Shown here piece after piece: positions 54,468 to 63,826 of a stretch of 64,000 nt of DNA. The first letter of the stretch is position 1. Each line of letters begins with the position of its first letter. The notes beneath the pieces were generated by a model. It was not told where the DNA came from. It saw nothing but the letters and a program-made list of their open reading frames with translations, and made no database searches. The position numbers were made by a program, and so were the translations under genes. The stretch is from Ochrobactrum sp. Q0168 (GTDB lineage: Bacteria > Pseudomonadota > Alphaproteobacteria > Rhizobiales > Rhizobiaceae). Where the stretch lies: contig NZ_JAELXQ010000001.1 of assembly GCF_016427605.1 (NCBI RefSeq), positions 374,860-438,859 on the forward strand. The letters are read 5' to 3'.

Positions 54468-55244
54468 CTATACTTGTAGGATCGATGATACGAGCAACTG
54501 CGTATAAGGCGCTTGCGGGTCATCCAGCACGCGATCCGTCAGACCTTGCTCGACAATATGACCGTCTTTCATGACCATGATACGGTGCGACAGAAGCCGC
54601 GCTACGGCCAGATCATGCGTCACGATGATGACCGAAAGCCCCAGATCATTGACAAGCCCGCGCAAGAGATCGAGCAGGCGGGCCTGCACCGAAACGTCGA
54701 GACCGCCGGTCGGCTCGTCCATGAACACCAGTCGCGGTGCGGTGACGAGATTGCGCGCGATCTGCAAACGTTGGCGCATACCGCCTGAAAACGCCCGCGG
54801 CTGATCGTCGATACGGTCCGATGCGATTTCCACGCGGCCAAGCCACTCGGTCGCCGTGGAGCGGATATGGCCATAGTGGCGTTCACCCACCGCCATCAGG
54901 CGCTCGCCGACATTGGCGCCAGCCGAAACCGTCATGCGCAGACCATCAGCGGGGTTCTGGTGGACAAAACCCCAATCAGTACGCATCAGGAAACGGCGCT
55001 CGGCCTCGCCGATCTTGTACAGATCACGAAATTCGCCATCGCGCATCCGGTATTCAACGGTGCCAGATGTCGGTTCCAGACGGGTCGCAAGGCTGTTGAG
55101 CAGCGTCGTCTTGCCCGAACCGGATTCCCCGACAATGGCCAGAACCTCGCCGGGCCAAAGATTGAAGGAGATATCCTCGCAACCACGGCGGCTGCCGTAG
55201 AACTTCGACAGGCTGTTCACTCTCAGCAGAGGTTCGTCATTCAT
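54468..55244 (-). CDS. phnK: C-P lyase ABC-type protein PhnK
   Basis: ATPase that docks on the PhnGHIJ core complex. 258 aa. Walker A GESGSGKTTLLNSLATRLEP, signature FSGGMRQRLQIARNL, Walker B RLVFMDEPTGGLDVSVQARL and switch IIVTHDLAVARLL. Close in style to oligopeptide-importer ATPases, as expected for PhnK. Four-base overlap with phnJ. Confidence 0.95.
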   Translation of the reverse strand: MNDEPLLRVNSLSKFYGSRRGCEDISFNLWPGEVLAIVGESGSGKTTLLNSLATRLEPTSGTVEYRMRDGEFRDLYKIGEAERRFLMRTDWGFVHQNPADGLRMTVSAGANVGERLMAVGERHYGHIRSTATEWLGRVEIASDRIDDQPRAFSGGMRQRLQIARNLVTAPRLVFMDEPTGGLDVSVQARLLDLLRGLVNDLGLSVIIVTHDLAVARLLSHRIMVMKDGHIVEQGLTDRVLDDPQAPYTQLLVSSILQV

Positions 55245-56134
55245 CTTACTGTTTCCTTGGCTGCGGCCTCGTTATTAGCGGCCAGATGACCGAAATGGCC
55301 TTTTGCCTGACGGTCTTCGCAATAATCGGTGTCCGAGCACACGAACATCGAGCCGCCGCGATCATCGAGCACGACTTCGTCCAGATAGACGCCTCTTGCG
55401 CCGCATAGCGCGCAAGGTTCCTTGAACTTTTGCACTTCAAACGGATGATCCTCGAAATCGAGGCTCACGACCTGCGTGTATGGCGGAACGGCGTAGATGC
55501 GCTTTTCGCGACCCGCGCCGAACAGCTGCAAGGCAGGCGACATATGCATCTTCGGGTTGTCGAATTTCGGCGTCGGCGATGGGGCCATGACGTAGCGACC
55601 TTCGATCATCACCGGATAATCATAGGTCTTGGCGATCTGGCCGTGACGCGCGATATCCTCATAAAGCTTCACATGCATGAGGCCATATTCGGCGAGCGCA
55701 TGCATCTTGCGCGTTTCCGTCTCGCGCGGTTCCAGAAAGCGCAGCGGTTCCGGGATCGGCACCTGATAGACGATCACCTGCCCTTCGGTCAGCGGATATT
55801 CCGGAATGCGGTGGCGCGTCTGGATGATCGTCGCCTCACCGGTATGCGTGGTCACGGCCACATTGGCGGTCTTCTGGAAAAACGCGCGGATCGAAACGGC
55901 ATTGGTGGTGTCGTCTGCGCCCTGATCGATGACCTTCAGCACATCGTCCGGCCCAAGAATGGAAGCCGTCACCTGCACGCCGCCCGTGCCCCAGCCATAA
56001 GGCATCGGCATTTCGCGGCTGGCAAATGGCACCTGATAGCCGGGCACCGCAATGGCCTTCAATATGGCGCGGCGGATCATGCGCTTGGTCTGTTCGTCCA
56101 GATAGGCGAAATTGTAATTGGCCAGATCACTCAT
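55241..56134 (-). CDS. phnJ: alpha-D-ribose 1-methylphosphonate 5-phosphate C-P-lyase
   Basis: Radical SAM enzyme that breaks the C-P bond, releasing methane from methylphosphonate. 297 aa. The cysteines are C241, C244, C266 and C272 (EPCALCG; MFVCSDTDYCEDR), the same numbers as in the E. coli enzyme, including the SAM-cluster set and the thiyl cysteine. GHFGHLAANNE follows. It overlaps phnI and phnK by four bases each. Expected to be fully active. Confidence 0.97.
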   Translation of the reverse strand: MSDLANYNFAYLDEQTKRMIRRAILKAIAVPGYQVPFASREMPMPYGWGTGGVQVTASILGPDDVLKVIDQGADDTTNAVSIRAFFQKTANVAVTTHTGEATIIQTRHRIPEYPLTEGQVIVYQVPIPEPLRFLEPRETETRKMHALAEYGLMHVKLYEDIARHGQIAKTYDYPVMIEGRYVMAPSPTPKFDNPKMHMSPALQLFGAGREKRIYAVPPYTQVVSLDFEDHPFEVQKFKEPCALCGARGVYLDEVVLDDRGGSMFVCSDTDYCEDRQAKGHFGHLAANNEAAAKETVR

Positions 56135-57240
56135 TCTGCGGCCTCCTTTACTGGAGCTTCAGCCTGATTTTGCGTTTTCTCGTATTCCGCACGCATGCTG
56201 CGGATGAGTTCGAGTTCAGCCTGAAAATCGACGTAATGCGGCAGTTTCAAATGCTCCACAAAGCCGGTCGACTGCACATTGTCGGAGTGGGAAATGACGA
56301 ATTCCTCATCCTGCGCGGGCGCGGTCACGTCCGTATCGAAGTCACGAACCCGCAAGGCGCGGTCGCAAAGCGACATGGACATAGCCTTGCGCTCGCTCTG
56401 GCCGAACACCAGACCATAGCCACGCGTGAATTGTGGCGGCTGCTTTGCGGAGCCCTTGAACTGGTTGACCATCTGGCACTCGGTCAATTGCACCCGGCCA
56501 AGCGAGACGGCAAAGCCCAGTTCCGGCACGTCGAATTCGACCTCCACTTTGCCGATGCGGATTTCGCCGACGAAGGGGTGGGTGTTGCCATAGCCGCGCT
56601 GGGTGGAATAGCCGAGCGCGAGAAGGAAGCCTTCATCGCCGCGCGCCAGCGCCTGCAAGCGCAGATCACGTTCCATTGGGAATGTCCACGGCTCGCGGGT
56701 CAGATCGCCCGGTTCGTGACCTTCCGGCAGAGAACCATCCTCCTCGATCATACCGTTCGCGCCGAGAATATCGGTGACGCGGGGCGTCTCTTCCTTCTCG
56801 GTTTCACGCACTTCGGGCTCCGGTACTGCAACGTCGCCCGCCAGATCCGGATCGAGAAGACGGTGGGTGTAGTCGAAGGTCGGACCAAGCAACTGGCCGC
56901 CCGGTAGATCCTTATAGGTCGCGGAAATGCGTCGCTCGATCAGCATCTGTCCGGTTTCCATCGGGCGGGAATAGCCAAAGCGCGGCAATGTGGTGCGATA
57001 GGCGCGCACGAGGAAAATAGCCTCGATCAGATCGCCGCGCGACTGGCGCACGGCGAGCGCGGCCAGCTCGCGATCATAGAGCGAACCTTCCGCCATCACA
57101 CGATCAACGGCCAGCGCAAGCTGTTCGACGATCTGATCCAGACGCAGTGCAGGCACCGCACGATCACCTCGGCGGCGATCATCGAGAAGTCGGTGGGCGT
57201 TACGGATGGCTGTTTCGCCACCCTTGACCGCAACATACAT
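56131..57240 (-). CDS. phnI: C-P lyase core complex subunit PhnI
   Basis: Nucleosidase subunit that, with PhnG, PhnH and PhnL, displaces adenine from ATP with phosphonate. 369 aa, standard length. Opening MYVAVKGGETAIRNAHRLLD, LIEAIFLVRAYRTTLPRFGY and YSTQRGYGNTHPFVGEIRIG are typical PhnI segments. Two-base gap to phnH, four-base overlap with phnJ. Confidence 0.96.
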   Translation of the reverse strand: MYVAVKGGETAIRNAHRLLDDRRRGDRAVPALRLDQIVEQLALAVDRVMAEGSLYDRELAALAVRQSRGDLIEAIFLVRAYRTTLPRFGYSRPMETGQMLIERRISATYKDLPGGQLLGPTFDYTHRLLDPDLAGDVAVPEPEVRETEKEETPRVTDILGANGMIEEDGSLPEGHEPGDLTREPWTFPMERDLRLQALARGDEGFLLALGYSTQRGYGNTHPFVGEIRIGKVEVEFDVPELGFAVSLGRVQLTECQMVNQFKGSAKQPPQFTRGYGLVFGQSERKAMSMSLCDRALRVRDFDTDVTAPAQDEEFVISHSDNVQSTGFVEHLKLPHYVDFQAELELIRSMRAEYEKTQNQAEAPVKEAAE

Positions 57241-57242
57241 GT

Positions 57243-57869
57243 TCAGCCCTCCAGTTTGGTTATGCGCGTGGTGCGCGGAAATGCGATGACCGCACTTTCA
57301 CAAGCCAGGACCAGATCGACACCGAGCGGAAATTGCGCACCGTTGTCGCGCCACTGCGTAACGAAGTCTTGCGGAAGACCGTCGATGTGAATTTTTCGCT
57401 CACCGTCAATGCCGGGTCCTTTCAGAACAAGGCTCTGCCCGCTTTCAAACGACTTGACCGCCAGAACCACCGTCGTCGAGCGGTCAGGAAATTCCGGCTC
57501 GCCTTGCGAAAACTCCGCAAATGACGGCGCCAGCGCAGCATCGGTAATCAGTGCGAATTGCGCGGAAGCCGAGCGATCCACCTGCGGCGCGCCGGTTTGA
57601 AAGGTCAGCCAGGCTGTAGCGTCTGCACTGGCTGCAATGGCACGGTCGCACCAGACGGTGGCGTCATGGTCGAGCAAGGTAGCAGCGATGACGCCCAGTT
57701 CCGGTGTCAGTGGCAGCGGCGGCGTGGCCGCACGCGCCAGAGCATAAACGCGGCCCGGATTGGCCATCGCATGCATGACCGCGTGAAATGCCGATTGGGC
57801 GTCCGTGACAGGATTTACCAGACCGCCTTCAAAAGCGGGAGATGAAGGGGGTGAAGGATGCAGCATCAA
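57243..57869 (-). CDS. phnH: C-P lyase core complex subunit PhnH
   Basis: Core-complex subunit with a degenerate PLP-transferase fold. 208 aa. It starts MMLHPSPPSSPAFEGGLVNP, with AQSAFHAVMHAMANPGRVYA at 24-43, the strongest family match, and GIDGERKIHIDGLP near the end. Four-base overlap with phnG. Confidence 0.94.
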   Translation of the reverse strand: MMLHPSPPSSPAFEGGLVNPVTDAQSAFHAVMHAMANPGRVYALARAATPPLPLTPELGVIAATLLDHDATVWCDRAIAASADATAWLTFQTGAPQVDRSASAQFALITDAALAPSFAEFSQGEPEFPDRSTTVVLAVKSFESGQSLVLKGPGIDGERKIHIDGLPQDFVTQWRDNGAQFPLGVDLVLACESAVIAFPRTTRITKLEG

Positions 57870-58408
57870 TTGTCTCCCCGAACCATGGTGAAGAAATCAA
57901 CTTTGGTGGCAGCGGCTTCGCTGCTTAGCTTTGCGTCGACCTGCTCCAGCCGGTTGCGCAAAGCGTCGAGGACCTGACCTTCCACCGCATCGCGGCGCGC
58001 TTCGTCGATCCACAGCGCATCGAACAGAGCGGCCAGTCGCGCCTTTTCCTGATCGCGACCGAGCGCATAGGAATGCCCGACCGAACCATCTGCCAGACGC
58101 ACCGTAGCGCGGGTCACCGTCGCCTCACCAACATTGAAAGGCGCACCGCCACCGCCGATACGGCCGCGCAGCATCACCAGTCCGGTTTCTGGACCACGGA
58201 GAATTTCGAAATCAGGCTTGTCCGACCATTCCTGCCAAAAAGCTTTCAGCTCTTCGCCGCTTGCCTGTGCAAGCGTTGCCATGCTGGCCTGTCGTGCAGC
58301 TTTCACCGCGTCAAGCGCCTTGCTGTTGCCGGACTTGTCGTTGCTGGTCGAGGCGTGAATCCCCCCGGCGGCAGTGCCATTGCCTGCCTTGGGCTCTGTC
58401 GTTTGCAT
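57866..58408 (-). CDS. phnG: C-P lyase core complex subunit PhnG
   Basis: First gene of the C-P lyase operon; its product binds PhnI in the core complex. 180 aa, longer than the typical 150 because of an N-terminal Gly/Asn/Ser-rich stretch. From about residue 35 (AARQASMATLAQASGEELKA) it matches PhnG, with LRGPETGLVMLRGRIGGGG. I chose ATG 58408 (MQTTEPKAGN) because GGAA lies six bases upstream; the ATG at 58450 lies against the operator and lacks a ribosome site. The length of the N-terminus is thus uncertain. Confidence 0.9.
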   Translation of the reverse strand: MQTTEPKAGNGTAAGGIHASTSNDKSGNSKALDAVKAARQASMATLAQASGEELKAFWQEWSDKPDFEILRGPETGLVMLRGRIGGGGAPFNVGEATVTRATVRLADGSVGHSYALGRDQEKARLAALFDALWIDEARRDAVEGQVLDALRNRLEQVDAKLSSEAAATKVDFFTMVRGDN

Positions 58409-58452
58409 GAGCTTTTCCGCCCTGTTCAATTCCGTTGACTTGCTTCGCATAT

Positions 58453-58472
58453 TTGTCTATTTATCTAGACAA
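58453..58472. promoter_or_regulatory. palindromic operator, probably for PhnF
   Basis: Exact arms TTGTCTA (58453-58459) and TAGACAA (58466-58472), six-base spacer. GTxTA...TAxAC is the HutC/GntR-family recognition type, and the regulator phnF is adjacent and divergent. It lies between the Pho box and phnG. Confidence 0.75.
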
Positions 58473-58504
58473 CCATACAATACCAGAATTAATACCCCCT
58501 GCCA

Positions 58505-58522
58505 ATGACAGGACGATGACAG
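58505..58522 (-). promoter_or_regulatory. exact Pho box in the phnG-phnF gap
   Basis: ATGACAG-GACG-ATGACAG (58505-58522) reads CTGTCAT-N4-CTGTCAT on the minus strand, an exact match to the alphaproteobacterial PhoB site, about 100 bases before phnG. It ends four bases before the phnF ATG, so PhoB bound there could also hinder phnF. Confidence 0.88.
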
Positions 58523-58525
58523 TTG

Positions 58526-59266
58526 ATGACAAAGACCAGACGAATTGAAAGAAACAGCGGCGTGGCGATCTGGCGGCAGATTGCCGATGAGATACGCGGC
58601 GATATCATGGCCGGGAAACTTCAATCCGGCGCGCGCATGCCTGCCGAAATGGAACTTGCGGATCGCTTCGGTGTCAACCGCCATACGGTACGTAGCGCCA
58701 TCGCGGCATTGACTCAGGAAGGCGTTCTTCGCGCGGAACAAGGTCGCGGCACATTCGTCGCCAATGCCAAGCGCCTGACCTACCAGATCGGCCCACGGAC
58801 CCGCATTTCACAATCGCTGGGCACGCAGGCCAGCGAAGTGAAAGGCATATTGCTCAGCAGTGAAACCGAGGCGGCAACTGCTGACATAGCAGACGCCTTG
58901 GGCATCGCTGCGGGCAGCGAAGTCACGAAACTTGAAACGGCGCATAGTGCGGACGGGCGTCCCGTATCGCGCGCAACGCACTGGGTGGATGCGGCGCGCT
59001 TTCCCGATTTTGCCGCCGACTATGCTGAGAATGGATCCATAACCTGGGCGCTCCGAAAAGCCGGGATCAAGGATTATTTCCGCAAATCGACAACCATATC
59101 GGCCCAACATGCTGATTCAGATGATCTGAAACATCTGAATCTCTCACCCGGCGCTATCGTGCTGGTGGCGCGCGCCATCAATGTGGATACGGATGGTCAG
59201 CCGATCCAGTATTCGCTGACGCGCTTTTCCGCAGACCGCATGGAGTTTTCAATTGAGACTTACTAA
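58526..59266 (+). CDS. phnF: GntR/HutC-family regulator PhnF
   Basis: Local repressor of phosphonate genes. 246 aa. Winged helix-turn-helix at about 15-75 (WRQIADEIRGDIMAGKLQSG, MPAEMELADRFGVNRHTVRS, EGVLRAEQGRGTFVA). A UTRA ligand domain follows (about 90-240), with SITWALRKAGIKDYFRKST typical of the HutC subfamily. It is divergent from phnG with a palindromic site between them. The ATG at 58526 is preceded by AGGA at a rather long distance; the TTG at 58523 adds one residue. Confidence 0.94.
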   Translation: MTKTRRIERNSGVAIWRQIADEIRGDIMAGKLQSGARMPAEMELADRFGVNRHTVRSAIAALTQEGVLRAEQGRGTFVANAKRLTYQIGPRTRISQSLGTQASEVKGILLSSETEAATADIADALGIAAGSEVTKLETAHSADGRPVSRATHWVDAARFPDFAADYAENGSITWALRKAGIKDYFRKSTTISAQHADSDDLKHLNLSPGAIVLVARAINVDTDGQPIQYSLTRFSADRMEFSIETY

Positions 59267-59338
59267 GCAGGCAAATTCAATAATAATATTATTAATCAAA
59301 AAGATAATGTAAATATATGATGTTTTGATTTAACAAGC

Positions 59339-59376
59339 AAAAAAGCCCAAATGAAACGGGCGCCTAAAGCGCCCGT
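59339..59376 (-). terminator. terminator downstream of ssb
   Basis: ACGGGCGC (59356-59363) and GCGCCCGT (59369-59376) followed at 12 bases on the minus strand by a T6 run (59339-59344). Confidence 0.7.
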
Positions 59377-59384
59377 CAAATTCA

Positions 59385-59909
59385 TCAAAATGGAATTTCG
59401 TCGTCGAGATCGCGGGAGAAGCCACCGCCACCGCCGCCACCCGAAGAAGACGGGCCGGACGACCCGAAATCGCCACCGCCGCCGGAATAATCCGACATTT
59501 GGCTGCGCCCACCGCCGCTGCCGCGATCAAAAGAACGGCCCTGATCGCCGCCTTCGCCACGGCTGTCGAGCATCTGAAGCTCACCGCGGAATTTCTGGAG
59601 CACAACTTCCGTCGAATAACGGTCATTGCCGTTCTGATCCTGCCACTTGCGGGTCTGGAGCGCGCCTTCGATATAAACCTTGGCGCCCTTCTTCAGATAT
59701 TGTTCTGCGACCTTGGCAAGGTTTTCGTTAAAAATGACAACGCTGTGCCACTCGGTGCGGTCCTTGCGCTCGCCGGACTGGCGATCACGCCAGCTTTCCG
59801 AGGTCGCAATACGCAGATTGGCAACCACATCGCCTGAGTTCAGACGACGAATTTCCGGATCGGCACCGAGATTGCCGACCAGAATGACCTTGTTGACGCT
59901 ACCAGCCAT
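59385..59909 (-). CDS. ssb: single-stranded DNA-binding protein
   Basis: Coats single-stranded DNA in replication and repair. 174 aa. OB-fold at 1-110 ([58 protein letters not shown]), then a Gly/Ser-rich linker and the C-terminal interaction tip DDEIPF. It is divergent from uvrA; a LexA box lies 185 bases before its start, so it is probably SOS-inducible. Confidence 0.97.
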   Translation of the reverse strand: MAGSVNKVILVGNLGADPEIRRLNSGDVVANLRIATSESWRDRQSGERKDRTEWHSVVIFNENLAKVAEQYLKKGAKVYIEGALQTRKWQDQNGNDRYSTEVVLQKFRGELQMLDSRGEGGDQGRSFDRGSGGGRSQMSDYSGGGGDFGSSGPSSSGGGGGGGFSRDLDDEIPF

Positions 59910-60093
59910 CGAAAACCTACTCCGGGTCTCTTAAGCACTTCGCCAGATATGAAATCCTCACAAAGTGCTTTCCTAAAGAAGGATCAGGCGCATGAGCTGC
60001 GCCATCACCTGAAACTCATCCATTACCTTACAGGACTGGCGCGTGGAGCGCTCAATTCCAGTACAACGAAATGCCAATGTCCACAGAGTTTAT

Positions 60094-60108
60094 GTTCTTG
60101 TTTTGTTC
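60094..60108. promoter_or_regulatory. LexA (SOS) box, ssb side
   Basis: GTTC-TTGTTTT-GTTC, an exact fit to the direct-repeat GTTC-N7-GTTC used by LexA in alphaproteobacteria. It is 185 bases before ssb. Confidence 0.85.
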
Positions 60109-60244
60109 AAAATGCAAGTGTTCGCGGTATCAAATCGACAAAACATCCCTCATTTTTTAACGAGGTCCAGTGAATAGCGACGAGAATGCCTTCCCCGCAA
60201 CATAGCGGCAGCCGAAGATTCAACAAAGCGCGTCACAGTCAGAC

Positions 60245-60289
60245 AAGAAAAAGCCCCGCCGCTCACTGTTTCTTTGGCACGCGGGGCTT
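60245..60289 (-). terminator. orphan minus-strand terminator
   Basis: AAGCCCCGC (60251-60259) and GCGGGGCTT (60281-60289); on the minus strand the stem is followed by a T5 run. No minus-strand gene ends before it, so it may be the 3' end of a small RNA. Confidence 0.7.
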
Positions 60290-60680
60290 GGGTTGGAGCA
60301 ATGCTCATATGTCGGCAGTAATTCGTCGACAAAATCTTTCGGAATTCGAAGGCGCGCGGCCATTCGATTTCCGCGCATATGTAGATTGTCGGCAATCAAC
60401 CTTCTTATCAACGGCGCATCATTCCCTACGAAAGAATGCATCCGCGACCAAGATCGACTGTGCTTTCATCTTTATGAAAGCTAGGCAGTGTAGTCAGGTG
60501 GACTCATGCTCCTTTACCTCCCTACCGGATTTTCCCGCTTCCCGCGAACCTCTTGCCGATATCGCGTCATCCCACCGCAATACCTCTTCGCATCAGCGAG
60601 TATTCGAAGTGTGCTCCTGTCAGGAGTGACAGTCAACGCTCTTGCGTTCACATTTCGTATCGTCTACCAGAAGGCTGGTT

Positions 60681-60695
60681 GTTCGATATTTGTTC
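60681..60695. promoter_or_regulatory. LexA (SOS) box, uvrA side
   Basis: GTTC-GATATTT-GTTC, exact GTTC-N7-GTTC, 140 bases before the uvrA ATG. Confidence 0.87.
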
Positions 60696-60834
60696 CGGTG
60701 CTACAAGAGCGCAAATTAGGATGACCTAACCCCTTCTTCTTTGGAGGGCGTCGCCCCATATTACGGGATTGGCGCGGCAGTTTCACAGCCGAAGCCAGTC
60801 CATCCATGGCATCACGAAGCAGGCAGGACGCGGA

Positions 60835-63759
60835 ATGAGCGATCAGAAATTCATTTCCATACGTGGCGCGCGCGAGCACAATCTTAAAAATGTCGATCTG
60901 GATTTGCCACGCGACAAGCTGATCGTCATGACGGGCCTTTCCGGTTCGGGCAAGTCGTCGCTGGCCTTCGACACGATTTATGCGGAAGGCCAGCGCCGCT
61001 ACGTGGAAAGCCTCTCGGCCTATGCGCGCCAGTTTCTGGAAATGATGCAGAAGCCGGATGTGGACCAGATCGACGGTCTGTCGCCCGCAATTTCCATTGA
61101 GCAGAAGACAACGAGCCGTAATCCGCGCTCGACCGTCGGCACTGTTACGGAAATCTACGACTATATGCGCCTTCTTTTCGCGCGTGTGGGCGTGCCTTAT
61201 TCGCCGGCAACTGGTCTCCCCATCGAAAGCCAGACCGTCAGCCAGATGGTTGATCGCATCATCGCGCTGGAAGAAGGCACGCGTCTGTATATTCTGGCGC
61301 CGATCGTGCGCGGGCGTAAGGGCGAGTACAAGAAAGAGCTGGCAGAGCTTTTGAAGAAGGGTTTTCAGCGCGTCAAGGTCGACGGCACTTTCTACGAGAT
61401 TGCCGATGTTCCGACACTCGACAAGAAATACAAGCACGATATCGATGTAGTAGTGGACCGCGTCGTCGTACGCTCCGACCTCACCGCGCGCCTCGCCGAC
61501 AGTCTCGAAACGTGCCTCAAACTTGCCGACGGTCTGGCCGTCGCTGAATTCGCCGACAAGCCGCTTCCGTCCGAAGAAACGGCGGAAGGTGGCGCAGCCA
61601 ACAAGTCGGCCAACGAAACCCACGAACGCATTCTGTTCTCGGAAAAATTCGCCTGCCCGGTTTCCGGCTTCACGATTCCCGAAATCGAGCCGCGCCTGTT
61701 CTCGTTCAACAATCCCTTTGGCGCCTGCCCGACCTGCGATGGTCTTGGCACGCAGCAAGCCATCGATCCGAACCTGATTATTCCCGATGAAAGCGCAGTG
61801 CTGAAAGACGGAGCGATTGCGCCCTGGGCGCGGTCATCTTCACCCTATTACAATCAGACGCTGGAAGCGCTGGGCAAGGCCTATGGCTTCAAGGTCGGCA
61901 CCCGCTGGTCTGATCTATCCAAGGAATCGCAGCGCGCCATTCTTTATGGCACGGACGGGAAAGAGATCACCTTCCAGTATGACGACGGCCTGCGCTCCTA
62001 TCAGACCACCAAGCCCTTCGAAGGTGTGATTCCGAACCTGGAACGCCGCTGGAAGGAAACCGATTCCGCCTGGTCGCGTGAAGAGATTGAACGCTTCATG
62101 TCCTCGACGCCCTGCCCGGCTTGCAATGGCTATCGCCTGAAGCCGGAAGCGCTGGCCGTGAAAATCGGCATGAAACATATCGGTGAAATCACTGAAATGT
62201 CGATCCGTAAGGCAGATGCCTGGTTCCGTGACGTTGATGGCAGCTTTAACGATAAGCAGCGGGAAATTGCAGCGCGCATCCTCAAGGAAATCCGCGAGCG
62301 CCTGCAGTTCCTCAACGATGTCGGTCTCGATTATCTGACATTGGCGCGCAATTCCGGCACACTTTCAGGTGGCGAAAGTCAGCGTATCCGCCTCGCCTCC
62401 CAGATCGGTTCCGGTCTGACCGGCGTTCTCTATGTGCTGGACGAACCGTCCATCGGCCTGCATCAGCGCGACAATGCCCGCCTGCTGGACACGCTTCGCC
62501 ATCTGCGCGATCTTGGCAATACGGTCATCGTCGTGGAACATGATGAAGACGCTATCCTGACTGCCGATTATGTGGTCGATATCGGCCCGGCAGCCGGTGT
62601 TCACGGCGGCAAGGTGATTGCGCAGGGCACGCCGAAAGACGTCATGTCCAATACCAATTCGCTGACCGGCAAATATCTGTCAGGCGTCATGGAAGTCGCT
62701 GTACCCTCCGAACGCCGCAAGATTTCCAAGACCAAGCGTATCCGCGTTGTCGGTGCGCGCGGCAACAATCTGAAAAATGTCTCGGCGGATATTCCCCTCG
62801 GCACCTTTACCGCCGTGACCGGCGTGTCGGGCGGCGGCAAGTCCACCTTCCTGATTGAAACGCTGTTCAAGGCTGCTTCGCGCCGCATCATGGGTTCCCG
62901 CGAACATCCGGCAGAACATGATCGCATCGAAGGGCTGGAGTTCCTCGACAAGGTCATTGATATCGACCAGTCGCCAATTGGACGTACGCCGCGCTCCAAT
63001 CCGGCGACCTATACCGGCGCTTTCACGCCGATCCGTGACTGGTTCGCGGGCCTGCCGGAAGCCAAGGCGCGCGGCTATCAGCCGGGTCGCTTCTCTTTCA
63101 ACGTGAAGGGCGGACGCTGCGAAGCCTGTCAGGGCGACGGTGTCATCAAGATCGAAATGCACTTCCTGCCGGACGTGTATGTGACCTGTGACGTCTGCCA
63201 CGGCAAGCGCTACAATCGTGAAACGCTGGAAGTGCTGTTCAAGGGCAAGTCCATCGCCGATGTGTTGGATATGACGGTCGAGGAAGGCGCGGAGTTCTTC
63301 TCCGCCGTGCCTGCCGTGCGCGACAAGCTGGAAACGCTGGTCAAGGTTGGCCTCGGCTATATCAAGGTTGGGCAGCAGGCGACAACGCTTTCGGGCGGCG
63401 AAGCGCAGCGTGTGAAGCTCGCGAAGGAACTGTCGCGCCGCGCAACCGGACGCACGCTCTATATCCTCGACGAGCCGACCACCGGCCTCCATTTCCACGA
63501 TGTGGCGAAGCTGCTCGAAGTGCTGCATGAGCTGGTCGAACAGGGCAATACGGTCGTGGTTATCGAGCACAATCTCGAAGTCATCAAGACTGCCGACTGG
63601 GTGATCGATCTTGGCCCTGAAGGCGGCGATGGCGGTGGCGAGATCGTTGCCGTGGGACGTCCGGAAGATATCGTGAAGGAAAAGCGCTCTTATACCGGCC
63701 ATTTCCTCAAGGAACTGCTGGAGCGACGCCCCAAGCGGAACTCAGAGGCTGCGGAGTAA
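60835..63759 (+). CDS. uvrA: excinuclease ABC subunit A
   Basis: Damage-sensing ATPase of nucleotide excision repair. 974 aa. Two ABC modules: Walker A1 GLSGSGKSS and signature 1 [16 protein letters not shown]; Walker A2 [10 protein letters not shown] and signature 2 [16 protein letters not shown]. Zinc-binding cysteine pairs are seen in [26 protein letters not shown] and [11 protein letters not shown] chose ATG 60835 ([20 protein letters not shown]), the family start; the frame runs on to 60769. A LexA box upstream indicates SOS control. Confidence 0.97.
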   Translation: MSDQKFISIRGAREHNLKNVDLDLPRDKLIVMTGLSGSGKSSLAFDTIYAEGQRRYVESLSAYARQFLEMMQKPDVDQIDGLSPAISIEQKTTSRNPRSTVGTVTEIYDYMRLLFARVGVPYSPATGLPIESQTVSQMVDRIIALEEGTRLYILAPIVRGRKGEYKKELAELLKKGFQRVKVDGTFYEIADVPTLDKKYKHDIDVVVDRVVVRSDLTARLADSLETCLKLADGLAVAEFADKPLPSEETAEGGAANKSANETHERILFSEKFACPVSGFTIPEIEPRLFSFNNPFGACPTCDGLGTQQAIDPNLIIPDESAVLKDGAIAPWARSSSPYYNQTLEALGKAYGFKVGTRWSDLSKESQRAILYGTDGKEITFQYDDGLRSYQTTKPFEGVIPNLERRWKETDSAWSREEIERFMSSTPCPACNGYRLKPEALAVKIGMKHIGEITEMSIRKADAWFRDVDGSFNDKQREIAARILKEIRERLQFLNDVGLDYLTLARNSGTLSGGESQRIRLASQIGSGLTGVLYVLDEPSIGLHQRDNARLLDTLRHLRDLGNTVIVVEHDEDAILTADYVVDIGPAAGVHGGKVIAQGTPKDVMSNTNSLTGKYLSGVMEVAVPSERRKISKTKRIRVVGARGNNLKNVSADIPLGTFTAVTGVSGGGKSTFLIETLFKAASRRIMGSREHPAEHDRIEGLEFLDKVIDIDQSPIGRTPRSNPATYTGAFTPIRDWFAGLPEAKARGYQPGRFSFNVKGGRCEACQGDGVIKIEMHFLPDVYVTCDVCHGKRYNRETLEVLFKGKSIADVLDMTVEEGAEFFSAVPAVRDKLETLVKVGLGYIKVGQQATTLSGGEAQRVKLAKELSRRATGRTLYILDEPTTGLHFHDVAKLLEVLHELVEQGNTVVVIEHNLEVIKTADWVIDLGPEGGDGGGEIVAVGRPEDIVKEKRSYTGHFLKELLERRPKRNSEAAE

Positions 63760-63789
63760 GCGCAGCTCGACAGTCGTAAAGATGAAAAG

Positions 63790-63815
63790 GCCGGGTCTAG
63801 CACCCGGCTTTTTTT
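63790..63815. terminator. bidirectional terminator between uvrA and the edge gene
   Basis: GCCGGGT (63790-63796) and ACCCGGC (63802-63808), with T7 on the plus strand and T4 on the minus strand. Confidence 0.9.
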
Positions 63816-63826
63816 CATAGATCCTC

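Larger units (their letters stand above)
59910..60834. other. large ssb-uvrA intergenic region
   Basis: 925 bases without a supported gene. It contains two LexA boxes and a minus-strand terminator listed separately, and a small hairpin GCTTTCAT/ATGAAAGC (60462-60469, 60474-60481). Two overlapping short minus-strand frames (60220-60441 and 60150-60395) have no family match and run through the terminator. Confidence 0.6.

Noticed and set aside
60220..60441. 73-codon minus-strand frame between ssb and uvrA
   Set aside because: It reads through the strong terminator stem and overlaps another frame equally long; no family match. Treated as possible RNA instead.
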